Shown in pieces: positions 1 to 9,492 of a stretch of DNA of 61,080 bases. This DNA comes from an uncultured Lachnospiraceae bacterium. GTDB lineage: Bacteria; Bacillota; Clostridia; Lachnospirales; Lachnospiraceae. Each line of letters starts with the position of its first letter. Position 1 is the first letter of the stretch. Where the stretch lies: assembly GCA_934432885.1 (NCBI GenBank), contig CAKRYY010000016.1:1-61080 (forward strand), in the 5' to 3' direction. The position numbers were made by a program, and so were the translations under genes. The notes under the pieces were generated by a model, which had not been told where the DNA came from, did no database searches, and saw only the letters and a program-made list of their open reading frames with translations.

Positions 1-164
1 ATACTATACAGGGCAAATGTGTTAAAAGTGTGTCCAATTTCTGAAATAAAACATAAATTTATTAAGAAAAAATAAAAGAAAAGTGAAAAGAAAAATGAAG
101 CTGGAAAATGTCCGCCGAAGAAGCGCGCATGGAGCCGCGAAGCAATTCTTTGTTTGGCGTTTTG

Positions 165-193
165 TTGAAAAGCAGGCGTTTTTATGGTATTTT
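165..193 (+). promoter_or_regulatory. Promoter of murE operon
   Basis: A -35 TTGAAA (165-170) and a -10 TATTTT (188-193) are separated by 17 bp, with a TG one base before the -10 (extended -10). Transcription would begin near base 200, giving a leader of about 38 nt before the murE start at 238. The first 160 bases hold AT-rich sequence and no convincing gene. Confidence 0.6.
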
Positions 194-237
194 AAATAAG
201 GAAAAGAACTCATTTGAAAAAGAAAAGAGGAACGATT

Positions 238-1719
238 ATGATCCGTGCTTCAAAGTTATTGGAAAAACTGGAATTTACCTGTATTCAGGGAAATCCTGAT
301 GCCGAGATAAGCACTCTTGTCTATGATTCCAGAAAGATAGAAAAGGACTGTATGTTTGTCTGCATTGCAGGTGCAAATGTAGATGGACACAGCTTTGCAG
401 AGGAAGCAGCAGAAAAAGGCGCTGCAGTACTGATTACGGAAAAGGATGTTACGCTGAAGGAGGGCAGCGATATAACGGTAATACGTGTGGCAGATACCCG
501 TTATGCGCTGGCATTTCTGTCTGCGGCATGGTTTGGGCATCCGGCGGAGCAGATGAAAATTATCGGAATTACAGGAACCAAAGGAAAGACGACGACAACC
601 TATCTTGTAAAATCCATTTTGGAGCATGCTGGACATAAGGTCGGACTGGTTGGAACGATTGAAGCAGTTATTGGCGAAAAGCATATTCATGCGGAGAATA
701 CGACGCCGGAATCCTACGTGCTGCAAAGCTATTTCCGCCAGATGGCGGATGCAGGCTGCGATACCGTTGTAATGGAGGTTTCTTCGCAGGGACTGAAGCT
801 TCACAGGACACAGGGCTTTTTATTTGATATTGGTATTTTTACGAATATTGAACCGGATCATATCGGCCCGAATGAGCATGCGGATTTTGCAGAATATATG
901 GCATGCAAGGGGCTTTTATTTAAACAGTGCCGCATTGGCATTGTAAACTGTGATGACCCGCATACGCAGACAGTGACAGAAGGGCATACCTGTCAGCTGG
1001 AGACATACGGCTTTTCCGAGCAGGCCAACTTACGGGCATGCAATGTGCGCCTGGTGCATAAGCCGGGCAGCCTTGGCGTCGATTTTGACGTCAAAGGACT
1101 TATGGACATTTCGGTAGAGACCAATACTCCCGGACGCTTCAGCGTATACAATGCGTTGACGGCAATTGCGATTTGCAGGCATTTTGGCGTTTCGGCAGAG
1201 GATATTAAGGAAGCACTGCTTTATGCCCATGTCAAAGGCAGAATTGAGATGGTGAAGGTATCCGATCAGTTTACTCTGATGATTGATTATGCACACAATG
1301 CAATGGCATTAGAAAGCCTCCTGACAACCTTAAAGGAATATCATCCCCATAGATTAGTCTGCCTGTTTGGCTGCGGGGGAAACCGTTCCAAGCTGCGTCG
1401 GTATGAAATGGGTGAGGTCAGCGGCAGACTGGCGGATTTGACGGTAATTACCTCAGACAATCCAAGATTTGAGGAGCCGCAGGCAATTATTGATGATATT
1501 AAGGTCGGAATCGGCAAGACGGACGGAAAATATATTGAAATCTGTGACCGGAAGGAAGCGATTGCTTATGTAATCGACCATGGAGAGCCGGGAGATATTA
1601 TCGTGCTTGCAGGAAAGGGGCATGAGGATTATCAGGAGATATGCGGAAAAAAATATCCGATGGATGAAAGGGTGCTGATAGCGGATATTTTGAAGGAAAG
1701 AGGAAGCGCTCCATGCTAA
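238..1719 (+). CDS. murE: UDP-MurNAc-tripeptide synthetase (meso-DAP ligase)
   Basis: ATP-dependent Mur ligase that adds the third peptide-stem residue to UDP-MurNAc-L-Ala-D-Glu in the cytoplasm. The ATP-binding motif GTKGKTTTT is near residue 112, and a DNPR motif near residue 406 is the family signature for meso-diaminopimelate rather than lysine. Length (493 aa) is normal. The frame is open from a TTG at 214, but AGAGG at 226-230 lies 7 nt before the ATG at 238, so I start there. Its last 7 nt overlap priA, implying translational coupling. Confidence 0.95.
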   Translation: MIRASKLLEKLEFTCIQGNPDAEISTLVYDSRKIEKDCMFVCIAGANVDGHSFAEEAAEKGAAVLITEKDVTLKEGSDITVIRVADTRYALAFLSAAWFGHPAEQMKIIGITGTKGKTTTTYLVKSILEHAGHKVGLVGTIEAVIGEKHIHAENTTPESYVLQSYFRQMADAGCDTVVMEVSSQGLKLHRTQGFLFDIGIFTNIEPDHIGPNEHADFAEYMACKGLLFKQCRIGIVNCDDPHTQTVTEGHTCQLETYGFSEQANLRACNVRLVHKPGSLGVDFDVKGLMDISVETNTPGRFSVYNALTAIAICRHFGVSAEDIKEALLYAHVKGRIEMVKVSDQFTLMIDYAHNAMALESLLTTLKEYHPHRLVCLFGCGGNRSKLRRYEMGEVSGRLADLTVITSDNPRFEEPQAIIDDIKVGIGKTDGKYIEICDRKEAIAYVIDHGEPGDIIVLAGKGHEDYQEICGKKYPMDERVLIADILKERGSAPC

Positions 1720-3941
1720 AGGGCAGCTATGCCGATGTTATCATAGACATTTCTCACGAAAGCGTTGACAGACCGTTTTCCTACCGGATACCAGAAGCCT
1801 TAGCAGGGCGCATTGCTCCGGGAAGCTGCGTAGTCGTTCCGTTTGGCGGAAAAAATCAGGAAAGACTTGGTTATGTGATTTCCATAACCGATACGCCTGG
1901 ATGCGCGCCGGAGCGCATGAAGGAAATCCTGCGGCTGTCTGAAAAGGAAGCGTTTGCCGGAAACAGTCAGATTCGTCTGGCTGCATGGATGAAGGAACAG
2001 TATGGTTCGACCATGATTGCTGCATTAAAGACGGTCCTGCCGGCAAAACAGAAAACGCGGCAGCTTATGCATAGACGTATTGTATCTGTACTTCCGAGGG
2101 AGGAGCTTTCTGCTTATACAGAAGAGTGCCGCAGAAAAAAACAGAATGCGAGGCTCAGGCTTTTGGAAGCGCTCATGCTAAAAGGGGAGCTTGTATATGA
2201 GCAGACAGTAAAGGAACTGCGTATTTCTGCTGAAACGATAAAAGGGCTTTGTGAAAAGGGCGTAGTTAAGGTTATTTCCGAAGCAGCATATCGGAATCCG
2301 GTAAAGCCTCAGCCTCTTTCACAGAAGCAGACCTGTGTGTTAAGCGATGAGCAGCGGACGGCAGCAGAGGAAATTCTTTCAGATTTTCATAAGGGCAGAC
2401 CACAGACCTACCTGATACATGGAATTACAGGGAGTGGCAAAACCGAAGTATACATGGAACTGATTGCAGGCATGCTGGCGCTTGGCAGGCAGGCGATTGT
2501 CCTGATTCCGGAGATTGCACTGACCTATCAGACGGTGAACCGCTTTACGGCGCGGTTTGGCGACAGGGTTTCGGTCTTACATTCCAGGCTTTCCGCAGGG
2601 GAAAAGTATGATCAGTGCTGCCGTGCCCAAAATGGAGAAATTGATATTATCGTAGGTCCCCGCTCGGCGCTGTTTACGCCGTTTTCGAAGCTGGGGCTTA
2701 TTATCATAGACGAGGAGCATGAGGCGAGCTATAAGAGTGAGTCCATGCCCAAGTATCATGCAAGAGAGGTGGCTGCTAAAATTGCCGGATATGCAAATGC
2801 CAGCCTTGTGCTTGGCTCTGCAACGCCGTCTCTGGAGACCTATTATGCAGTGCAGAGGGGAAAAATCCGCTGCTTTGAGCTTACGAAAAGATTGACGGGC
2901 GGAGTGCTGCCGGAGGTTTATGTTGAAGATATGCGAAAGGAACTGCGGATGGGAAACCGTTCCATTTTCAGCGACCGTCTGCGGACCCTTTTGGAAGACA
3001 GGCTTTTGAAGAAGGAACAAAGCATGCTGTTTTTGAATCGCAGAGGGTACGCCGGCTTTGTATCATGCCGTGCCTGTGGACATGTGATGAAGTGCCCGCA
3101 CTGTGATGTGTCTTTGGCAGAGCATAAGAACGGACGGCTGGTGTGCCATTACTGCGGCTATGAACAGCCTTCCATCAGGCAGTGTCCAGCCTGCGGTTCC
3201 AAATATATACTGGGCTTTCGGGCAGGAACAGAGCAGATTGAAGATACGCTGCACCGGATGTTTCCGGGTATCAGGGTGCTGCGGATGGATGCTGATACAA
3301 CGCGGAAGAAGGACAGCTTTGACAAAATCTTATCTGCATTTGCAGGGGGCGAGGCAGATGTCCTGCTCGGCACGCAGATGATAGTCAAGGGACATGATTT
3401 TCCTGCCGTAACGCTGGTAGGCGTGCTTGCGGCAGACTTATCATTGGGTGCGGGAGACTACCGCGCGGGTGAGAGAACCTTTCAGCTTTTGACGCAGGCG
3501 GCAGGGCGCGCCGGCAGGGGGAAAAAGCCCGGTGAAGTGGTAATCCAGACCTATCAGCCGGAGCATCACAGTATCCGTTATGCGGCGGCGCAGGACTATA
3601 AGGGATTTTATCAGGAAGAAATCGGATACAGGGAGCTGATGTCATATCCGCCGGCGGCAGCTATGCTGGCAGTGCTCGTTCTTGCAAAAGAACAGGAAAA
3701 GGGAGAGACATTGGCTGGGAAGCTCGCAGAGGTGGCTTCGCAGGAGGAGATACGCATTATCGGACCTGCACAGGCGGCGATAGCAAGGCTTGGAGATATT
3801 TACAGGAGTGTTTTTTATGTAAAAAGCGCTTCCATGCAGAGGCTGATTGCGGTAAAGGATATGCTGGAAGCGTATCTGGAGCAGAATAAAGTACAAAATA
3901 CTGCGGTACAGTTTGATTTTGATCCGCTGATTGGTTATTAA
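1713..3941 (+). CDS. priA: Primosomal protein N' (PriA helicase)
   Basis: Superfamily 2 DNA helicase that reloads the replisome at stalled forks. Visible parts are an N-terminal DNA-binding region, Walker A GITGSGKT near residue 237, a DEEH box near 333, and a cluster of eight cysteines in four CxxC pairs (about residues 452-495) that binds two zinc ions between the helicase lobes. Full length at 742 aa. It overlaps murE by 7 nt and is followed after 39 nt by def, as in many Firmicutes. Confidence 0.96.
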   Translation: MLKGSYADVIIDISHESVDRPFSYRIPEALAGRIAPGSCVVVPFGGKNQERLGYVISITDTPGCAPERMKEILRLSEKEAFAGNSQIRLAAWMKEQYGSTMIAALKTVLPAKQKTRQLMHRRIVSVLPREELSAYTEECRRKKQNARLRLLEALMLKGELVYEQTVKELRISAETIKGLCEKGVVKVISEAAYRNPVKPQPLSQKQTCVLSDEQRTAAEEILSDFHKGRPQTYLIHGITGSGKTEVYMELIAGMLALGRQAIVLIPEIALTYQTVNRFTARFGDRVSVLHSRLSAGEKYDQCCRAQNGEIDIIVGPRSALFTPFSKLGLIIIDEEHEASYKSESMPKYHAREVAAKIAGYANASLVLGSATPSLETYYAVQRGKIRCFELTKRLTGGVLPEVYVEDMRKELRMGNRSIFSDRLRTLLEDRLLKKEQSMLFLNRRGYAGFVSCRACGHVMKCPHCDVSLAEHKNGRLVCHYCGYEQPSIRQCPACGSKYILGFRAGTEQIEDTLHRMFPGIRVLRMDADTTRKKDSFDKILSAFAGGEADVLLGTQMIVKGHDFPAVTLVGVLAADLSLGAGDYRAGERTFQLLTQAAGRAGRGKKPGEVVIQTYQPEHHSIRYAAAQDYKGFYQEEIGYRELMSYPPAAAMLAVLVLAKEQEKGETLAGKLAEVASQEEIRIIGPAQAAIARLGDIYRSVFYVKSASMQRLIAVKDMLEAYLEQNKVQNTAVQFDFDPLIGY

Positions 3942-3980
3942 CGAAAAAGGCTTTGAAGCAAGCAGAAGGAGAAGAAGATT

Positions 3981-4469
3981 ATGGCAATTCGAAATGTACG
4001 GGAAATTGGAGACGAGGTGCTGACAAAGACCTGTAAAGAGGTAAAGGAGATGACGCCGCGTACGCTGCAGCTCATAGACGATATGTTTGAAACAATGTAT
4101 GAGACGAACGGCGTAGGACTTGCAGCATCTCAGGTAGGTATTCTGAAAAGAATTGTGGTTATTGATACGACAGGTGAGGACCCGCATGTGCTTATCAATC
4201 CCAGAATCCTCGAAACAAGCGGCGAGCAGGTCGGCTATGAGGGCTGCCTGAGCGTTCCGGGAAAAACCGGAATTGTAGTAAGACCCAATTATGTAAAGGT
4301 GCAGGCTTATGATGAGGAGCTGAAGCCCTTTGAACTGGAAGGAACAGAACTGCTTGCACGGGCAATCTGTCACGAGCTGGATCATCTGGACGGACATCTT
4401 TATGTGGAAAAGGTGGAAGGTGAGCTGAAGAATGTTGAGGATGTAGAGGAAACTGAGGAAGAGGAGTAG
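3981..4469 (+). CDS. def: Peptide deformylase
   Basis: Metalloenzyme that removes the formyl group from nascent N-terminal formyl-methionine. All three family motifs are present: GVGLAASQVG (from about residue 44), EGCLSVP (84) with the metal-ligand cysteine, and HELDH (131) with two metal-ligand histidines and the catalytic glutamate. The 162-aa protein ends in a strongly acidic tail. An AAGGAG site precedes the ATG, and fmt, which catalyses the opposing formylation, begins 4 nt after the stop. Confidence 0.96.
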   Translation: MAIRNVREIGDEVLTKTCKEVKEMTPRTLQLIDDMFETMYETNGVGLAASQVGILKRIVVIDTTGEDPHVLINPRILETSGEQVGYEGCLSVPGKTGIVVRPNYVKVQAYDEELKPFELEGTELLARAICHELDHLDGHLYVEKVEGELKNVEDVEETEEEE

Positions 4470-4473
4470 AGCA

Positions 4474-5409
4474 ATGAGGCTGATCTTTATGGGAACGCCG
4501 CAGTTTGCGGCAGGAGCGCTGGAGGCGATTCTGGAAGCGGGGCATGAGGTGGTATGCGTTGTAACACAGCCGGATAAGCCAAAGGGAAGAGGAAAGGTGA
4601 TGCAGTGCTCACCGGTAAAGGAGTGCGCCGTAAAGCACGGGATACCGGTATTTCAGCCAGTTAAAATCCGTGAACCGCAGGCTGTTGCAGAGCTTGCAGG
4701 GTGGGATGCAGAGCTGTTTGTCGTTGCTGCGTTTGGACAGATACTTTCGGCAGAAATATTGGATATGCCAAAGTATGGCTGCGTAAATATCCACGCCTCC
4801 CTGCTTCCAAAATACAGAGGAGCAGCGCCGATTCAGTGGGCGATTATAGATGGAGAGACGCAGAGCGGCGTTACCATCATGCAGATGAATGAGGGACTGG
4901 ATACAGGAGATATGCTGACAAAGGCAGTGGTTCCGATTCTGGATACCGATACAGGAGATTCCCTGCATGATAAGCTGATGGCGGCAGGCGCAGAGTTGAT
5001 TGTCAAAACGCTGCCGCAGATTGAGGCTGGGACGCTGATTCCCCAAAAGCAGGACGATGCTGCGTCCTGTTATGCAAAGAGGCTGCAGAAGTCTCAGGGA
5101 AGGCTTGATTTTACAAAAGAGGCAGTCGTATTGGAACGCCTGATTCGCGGATTAAATTCATGGCCGGGCTCTTATACGCAGTTTCGGAATAAAAATTTAA
5201 AAATCTGGGAAGCGTCAGTGAAAGAGGAGATGCAAAAGAAGGCTGCGCCGGGTACGATTGTCAATGTGACAAAGGATGAAATTTGGGTGCAGACTGGAAA
5301 TGGGATTCTGGCGGTAACAGCATTGCAGCCGGAAGGAAAAAGACGGATGGAGACGAAAGAATTTCTTTTGGGCTATCCGATAAAAACAGGGGAGAGATTT
5401 GGTGAGTAG
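4474..5409 (+). CDS. fmt: Methionyl-tRNA formyltransferase
   Basis: Transfers a formyl group from 10-formyl-THF to initiator Met-tRNA. The N-terminal Rossmann catalytic domain has the family signature HASLLPKYRGAAP from about residue 107, with the expected catalytic Asn/His and a downstream aspartate (GLDTGDM); a C-terminal tRNA-binding domain follows (from about residue 210). Length 311 aa is normal. Translation is probably coupled to def, whose GAGGAG-rich end supplies the ribosome site. Confidence 0.96.
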   Translation: MRLIFMGTPQFAAGALEAILEAGHEVVCVVTQPDKPKGRGKVMQCSPVKECAVKHGIPVFQPVKIREPQAVAELAGWDAELFVVAAFGQILSAEILDMPKYGCVNIHASLLPKYRGAAPIQWAIIDGETQSGVTIMQMNEGLDTGDMLTKAVVPILDTDTGDSLHDKLMAAGAELIVKTLPQIEAGTLIPQKQDDAASCYAKRLQKSQGRLDFTKEAVVLERLIRGLNSWPGSYTQFRNKNLKIWEASVKEEMQKKAAPGTIVNVTKDEIWVQTGNGILAVTALQPEGKRRMETKEFLLGYPIKTGERFGE

Positions 5410-5459
5410 TCGTCTGTGGGCAAACAGGCAGAAAAATGGACAAAAAGGAGAGATGCTTT

Positions 5460-6173
5460 ATGATGATGCCTTATGGCTACGGTTTTTACTATGATCCTAC
5501 TTATGTTTTGGTATTGATTGGTGCGGTGCTTTCCCTGCTTGCTTCGGCGAAGGTCAACAGCACCTATGCCAAATATTCAAAGGTGCGCAGCATGACAGGA
5601 ATGACAGGTGCACAGGCAGCGGAACGCATTTTGTATCAGGCAGGGATTCGGGATGTGCGGATAGAGCATATACGGGGAAATCTGACAGACCATTATGACC
5701 CTTCTGCAAAGGTGGTGCGCCTTTCTGACGCTACCTATAACAGCCCTTCAGTCGCAGCGGTAGGCGTTGCCGCACATGAGTGCGGACATGTTCTGCAGCA
5801 TTATGAAGGCTATGCGCCGTTAAAGATAAGGACCGCATTAGTACCGGCGGCAAATATCGGCTCCAAGCTTGGCATTCCGCTGATTTTGCTTGGACTTTTG
5901 CTTGGCTCTAATCCGGTTTTGGTAAACATCGGAATCTGGGTATTCTGCCTGGCAGTATTATTCCAGGTAGTGACGCTTCCGGTTGAGTTTAATGCTTCCA
6001 GACGTGCAGTGCAGATTCTGGACAGACAGGGCATACTGGGCGGCGAAGAGGTGCGCCAGTGCAGACAGGTGCTTGGTGCGGCGGCGCTTACCTATGTGGC
6101 AGCGGCAGCGGCGTCTATATTACAATTATTGCGTCTGATTTTATTGTTTGGAGGCAGAGACAGGAGAGATTGA
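5460..6173 (+). CDS. Zinc metallopeptidase, YugP family
   Basis: Membrane-bound neutral zinc peptidase of the YugP family; its substrate is unknown. An N-terminal hydrophobic segment precedes the HECGH metal/catalytic motif near residue 106, and hydrophobic stretches follow at about 125-175 and near the C-terminus. An upstream in-frame ATG exists at 5436, but AAGGAGAG at 5445-5452 lies 7 nt before the ATG at 5460, so I use the latter (237 aa). It sits between fmt and rsmB, its usual place in clostridial genomes, and is probably co-transcribed with them. Confidence 0.9.
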   Translation: MMMPYGYGFYYDPTYVLVLIGAVLSLLASAKVNSTYAKYSKVRSMTGMTGAQAAERILYQAGIRDVRIEHIRGNLTDHYDPSAKVVRLSDATYNSPSVAAVGVAAHECGHVLQHYEGYAPLKIRTALVPAANIGSKLGIPLILLGLLLGSNPVLVNIGIWVFCLAVLFQVVTLPVEFNASRRAVQILDRQGILGGEEVRQCRQVLGAAALTYVAAAAASILQLLRLILLFGGRDRRD

Positions 6174-6179
6174 GGCTAG

Positions 6180-7553
6180 ATGGGAGAAAAAGGGCAGAAA
6201 TGCGAAAATATCCGGGAGCTTGCACTGGATGCCCTGCTTTTGATAGAACAGCAGGAGCAGTACAGCCATGTCGTTATTTCTGGGATGCTCAAAAAATATG
6301 ACTATCTGGAAGGACGGGACAAGGCATTTTTTAAGCGCCTTGTTTCCGGAACGCTGGAGCGGCAGATAGAGCTTGATTATGTGATAGATTCTTTTTCCAG
6401 CACGCCGACAAGGAAGATGCGTCCTTTGATTCGCGTGCTTTTGCGGATGAGTGCTTATCAGATATTGTTTATGGAGGGCGCGGCAGACAGCGCTGCTGTC
6501 AATGAAGCGGTAAAGCTGGCGCAGCGTCGGAAATTTGTTTCGCTGAAGGGCTTTGTAAATGGCGTACTGCGGTCGATTGTACGAAATAAAGACAAAATCC
6601 ATTATCCGGATGCAAAGAAGGATAAAGATAATTACCTTTCCGTGCGGTATTCCATGCCGCGCTGGTTAATTGAAAAATGGAACCGGGAGCTTGGGGCTGA
6701 AAAGACGGAAGCTGTACTGGAGGGACTCTTGCAGGAGCGTCCTGTGACAATCAGGCTTCGAAGCGGACTGCCAAAGGAGGAAAAAGAAAAAGTTCTTAAG
6801 GAGCTTACGGCATCAGGCATTGCAGTACGGGAGAGCGGCATTTTGCCTTATGCGTTTTATCTTTCAGGAACGGAGGGGCTTTCGCATCTGCCTTCCTTTC
6901 GTGCCGGGAAATTTACGGTGCAGGATGTCAGCTCCATGCTGGCAGTAGAGGCGGCTGGGATTCAAGGTGAGGATTTTGTAATGGACACCTGTGCCGCACC
7001 TGGTGGAAAGATGCTGTTTGCAGCGGAAAAGGCTTTTAAAGGAAGTGTGCTGGCGCGCGATGTTTCGGAGGCAAAGCTTCTTCTGATGCAGGAAAACAAG
7101 GAGCGTATGCATGCAGAGCAGGTTACCCTGCAGGTGTTTGATGCGACAAAGGAGGACCCGGCATATTATGAAAAAGCCGATGTGGTGCTGGCGGATGTTC
7201 CCTGCTCCGGGCTTGGCGTAATCGGAAGAAAGCCGGATATTAAATACCGTGCTGCCGCAGAGGGACTATTGGAGCTGCAGAAGCTGCAAAAGCAGATTTT
7301 AGAGGCAGTATGGCGCTATGTAAAGCCGGGCGGCGTTCTGCTTTATTCTACCTGTACCATCAGCCGCGGTGAAAATGAAGAGATGGCAGAATGGTTTTTA
7401 AAGGAGCATCCATTTCATGCAGAGAGCCTTGACGGCTTTTTGCCGGAAAAATTTTCAGATGACGGCACAGCGAAGGGACAGCTTCAGTTTTTGCCGGGGA
7501 TTCATGGGACCGATGGCTTTTTTATTGCAAGATTTATAAGGAATCAAGAGTAG
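6180..7553 (+). CDS. rsmB: 16S rRNA m5C967 methyltransferase (RsmB)
   Basis: SAM-dependent cytosine-C5 methyltransferase acting on 16S rRNA. The N-terminal NusB-like RNA-binding domain spans about residues 1-140. The NOL1/NOP2/Sun catalytic domain follows, with SAM motif DTCAAPGGK near 268 and the two catalytic cysteines in PCSG (near 341) and STCTI (near 391). The 457-aa length fits RsmB rather than shorter NSUN paralogues. It starts 6 nt after yugP and ends 1 nt before rlmN, so the three RNA/protein maturation genes are tightly linked. Confidence 0.94.
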   Translation: MGEKGQKCENIRELALDALLLIEQQEQYSHVVISGMLKKYDYLEGRDKAFFKRLVSGTLERQIELDYVIDSFSSTPTRKMRPLIRVLLRMSAYQILFMEGAADSAAVNEAVKLAQRRKFVSLKGFVNGVLRSIVRNKDKIHYPDAKKDKDNYLSVRYSMPRWLIEKWNRELGAEKTEAVLEGLLQERPVTIRLRSGLPKEEKEKVLKELTASGIAVRESGILPYAFYLSGTEGLSHLPSFRAGKFTVQDVSSMLAVEAAGIQGEDFVMDTCAAPGGKMLFAAEKAFKGSVLARDVSEAKLLLMQENKERMHAEQVTLQVFDATKEDPAYYEKADVVLADVPCSGLGVIGRKPDIKYRAAAEGLLELQKLQKQILEAVWRYVKPGGVLLYSTCTISRGENEEMAEWFLKEHPFHAESLDGFLPEKFSDDGTAKGQLQFLPGIHGTDGFFIARFIRNQE

Positions 7554-7554
7554 T

Positions 7555-8607
7555 ATGACAAAAAAAGATATTAAATCGCTTACGCTTGTGCAGTTAAAGC
7601 AGGAGCTTTTGGATATGGGCGAAAAACCGTTTCGGGCGGTGCAGATTTATAGCTGGCTTCATCAGAAGCTGGTCAGAAACTTTGCAGAGATGAGCAACAT
7701 TTCAAAGGAACTGAGGGAGCGCCTTTCGGAACGTTTTTTTCTGACAGCACTTGAGCTTGTGACAGTGCAGGAGTCAAAGCTTGACGGTACCCGCAAATAT
7801 CTGTTTGGCTTATCTGACGGCAATGTAGTGGAAAGTGTTTTCATGCGTTATCATCATGGAAATTCGGTCTGCATTTCTTCACAGGTGGGCTGCAGGATGG
7901 GCTGCCGCTTCTGTGCGTCAACGCTGGATGGCTTGGAACGCTGTCTGCTTCCTTCGGAGATGCTGGATCAGATTTATGCGATTACCAGACATACGGGTGA
8001 ACGCATTTCAAACGTAGTCGTTATGGGAACGGGAGAGCCGCTTGACAATTATGATAATCTGCTTTGCTTTCTTACCCTTTTGACGGATGAGAACGGATTA
8101 CATATCAGCCAGCGCAATATTACTGTATCTACCTGCGGTATTGTGCCGAATATCAGACGGTTAGCGCAGGAAAAGCTGCAGATTACGCTTGCGCTTTCCC
8201 TGCACGCTACAACGGATGAAAAACGCAGAAAGCTGATGCCGATTGCCAATAAATACCCTCTGAAGGAGGTGCTTGCTGCCTGTGCGGATTATTTTGCACA
8301 GACTGGAAGACGGATTACCTTTGAGTACAGTCTTGTAGGAGGGGTCAATGATACAGATGAGGATGCAAGGGAATTGATTGCGATTGCATCGGGAATGAAC
8401 TGTCATGTCAATCTGATACCGGTCAATCCGATTAAGGAGCGTTCCTTTGTGGAATCGACGCGGGAGCAGGTGCTTGCATTTCAGCAGCGGCTTGAGCGCG
8501 GCAGAATTCCGGTAACGGTGCGCAGAGAAATGGGACGGGATATTGATGGTGCGTGCGGGCAGCTCCGCAGGCGGCATTTAGGAGAAGAAAAAAATATAAA
8601 GGGATAA
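7555..8607 (+). CDS. rlmN: 23S rRNA m2A2503 / tRNA methyltransferase RlmN
   Basis: Radical-SAM enzyme that methylates C2 of A2503 in 23S rRNA and A37 in some tRNAs. The iron-sulfur motif is visible as C113-x3-C117-x2-C120 and is followed by the GTGEPL segment. A second essential cysteine is expected near the C-terminus and is present in the GACGQL segment. Length 350 aa is typical. The ATG follows the rsmB stop by one base. A terminator hairpin lies 43 nt downstream and closes the transcription unit. Confidence 0.95.
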   Translation: MTKKDIKSLTLVQLKQELLDMGEKPFRAVQIYSWLHQKLVRNFAEMSNISKELRERLSERFFLTALELVTVQESKLDGTRKYLFGLSDGNVVESVFMRYHHGNSVCISSQVGCRMGCRFCASTLDGLERCLLPSEMLDQIYAITRHTGERISNVVVMGTGEPLDNYDNLLCFLTLLTDENGLHISQRNITVSTCGIVPNIRRLAQEKLQITLALSLHATTDEKRRKLMPIANKYPLKEVLAACADYFAQTGRRITFEYSLVGGVNDTDEDARELIAIASGMNCHVNLIPVNPIKERSFVESTREQVLAFQQRLERGRIPVTVRREMGRDIDGACGQLRRRHLGEEKNIKG

Positions 8608-8650
8608 ATTCCAGAATGATTGTGTATAAGAATTCTAATCAGCCATACTA

Positions 8651-8680
8651 AGGGCAAGGGGGTTTCTCCTTGCTCTTTTT
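8651..8680 (+). terminator. Intrinsic terminator after rlmN
   Basis: AGGGCAAGG pairs with CCTTGCTCT (one G-U pair) around a short loop and is followed by a run of T. It ends the murE-to-rlmN transcript before the prpC promoter. Confidence 0.8.
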
Positions 8681-8684
8681 GTGT

Positions 8685-8713
8685 TTGTATGCTAATATTG
8701 TTAATTGTATAAG
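8685..8713 (+). promoter_or_regulatory. Putative promoter of prpC-prkC-rsgA
   Basis: TTGTAT (8685-8690), a 17-bp spacer and TATAAG (8708-8713) lie directly after the terminator and 27 nt before the prpC start. The match is moderate. Confidence 0.45.
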
Positions 8714-8739
8714 ACTGGGATTATTGCAGGAGGCATAAC

Positions 8740-9492
8740 GTGTTACAGGCATTTTCCATGACTGACATCGGAAAAAGGAGAAAACTGAATCAGGATTATG
8801 TATTCGTTTCGGCGTGTCCGATAGGCAATCTGCCGAATCTGTTTATTGTAGCAGACGGTATGGGCGGACACAACGCAGGCGATTATGCTTCCAAATATAC
8901 GGTGGAGATTATCGAGGAGCATATACGGGAATCCTGTCTGATGGCGCCGACAGAGATTTTGGAGGATGCAATCAGGGCTGCTAACGCTTATATCCGTGAG
9001 CGGGCGCAGGAGGATGAGACGCTCTCCGGTATGGGAACGACTGTGGTTGCAGCGACAGTGGCGGATACGCTGCTGCAGGTTGCAAATGTGGGAGACAGCC
9101 GTTTGTACATTGCAAATAGAAATGGGATACGGCAGATTACCAGAGACCATTCTCTGGTGGAGGAAATGGTCCGTATGGGCGGCATTGACCGTCAGGCGGC
9201 AAGGAGCCATCCCGATAAGAATATCATTACCCGGGCGGTAGGCGCGTTGGATACTGTGGAAGCCGATTTTTTCAGAGTTGATTTAAAGGCAGGAGACCTG
9301 ATTCTTTTATGCTCGGATGGATTGACCAATATGCTTGAGGATGAGGACATCTGGGAAATTTTGGAGAATGACGAGGGTCTTTCTGAAAAAGGCAGACGGC
9401 TCATAGGCGCGGCAAATGAAAATGGAGGAAAGGACAATATTGCAGTTATTCTGATAGATCCATTTGCAGAGCAGGGAGAGAGGGAAAGATGA
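8740..9492 (+). CDS. prpC: PP2C-type Ser/Thr phosphatase (PrpC/Stp)
   Basis: Manganese-dependent PP2C phosphatase that reverses phosphorylation by the adjacent PASTA kinase. The family motifs are visible: NQD near residue 18, VADGMGGH (37-44), the SDGLTNML segment with a metal-ligand Asp, and GGKDN near the C-terminus. The start is a GTG, decided by AGGAGG at 8728-8733 with a 6-nt spacer. Length 250 aa is normal. The stop overlaps the prkC start (ATGA, 4 nt), so phosphatase and kinase are translationally coupled. Confidence 0.94.
   Translation: MLQAFSMTDIGKRRKLNQDYVFVSACPIGNLPNLFIVADGMGGHNAGDYASKYTVEIIEEHIRESCLMAPTEILEDAIRAANAYIRERAQEDETLSGMGTTVVAATVADTLLQVANVGDSRLYIANRNGIRQITRDHSLVEEMVRMGGIDRQAARSHPDKNIITRAVGALDTVEADFFRVDLKAGDLILLCSDGLTNMLEDEDIWEILENDEGLSEKGRRLIGAANENGGKDNIAVILIDPFAEQGERER

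Noticed and set aside
108..299. Short plus-strand frame before and into murE
   Set aside because: No ribosome site, contains the murE promoter, and overlaps the 5' end of murE in another frame.
3642..4397. A 251-codon minus-strand frame antisense to priA and def
   Set aside because: Shadow of two clear genes; no start signal or motif.
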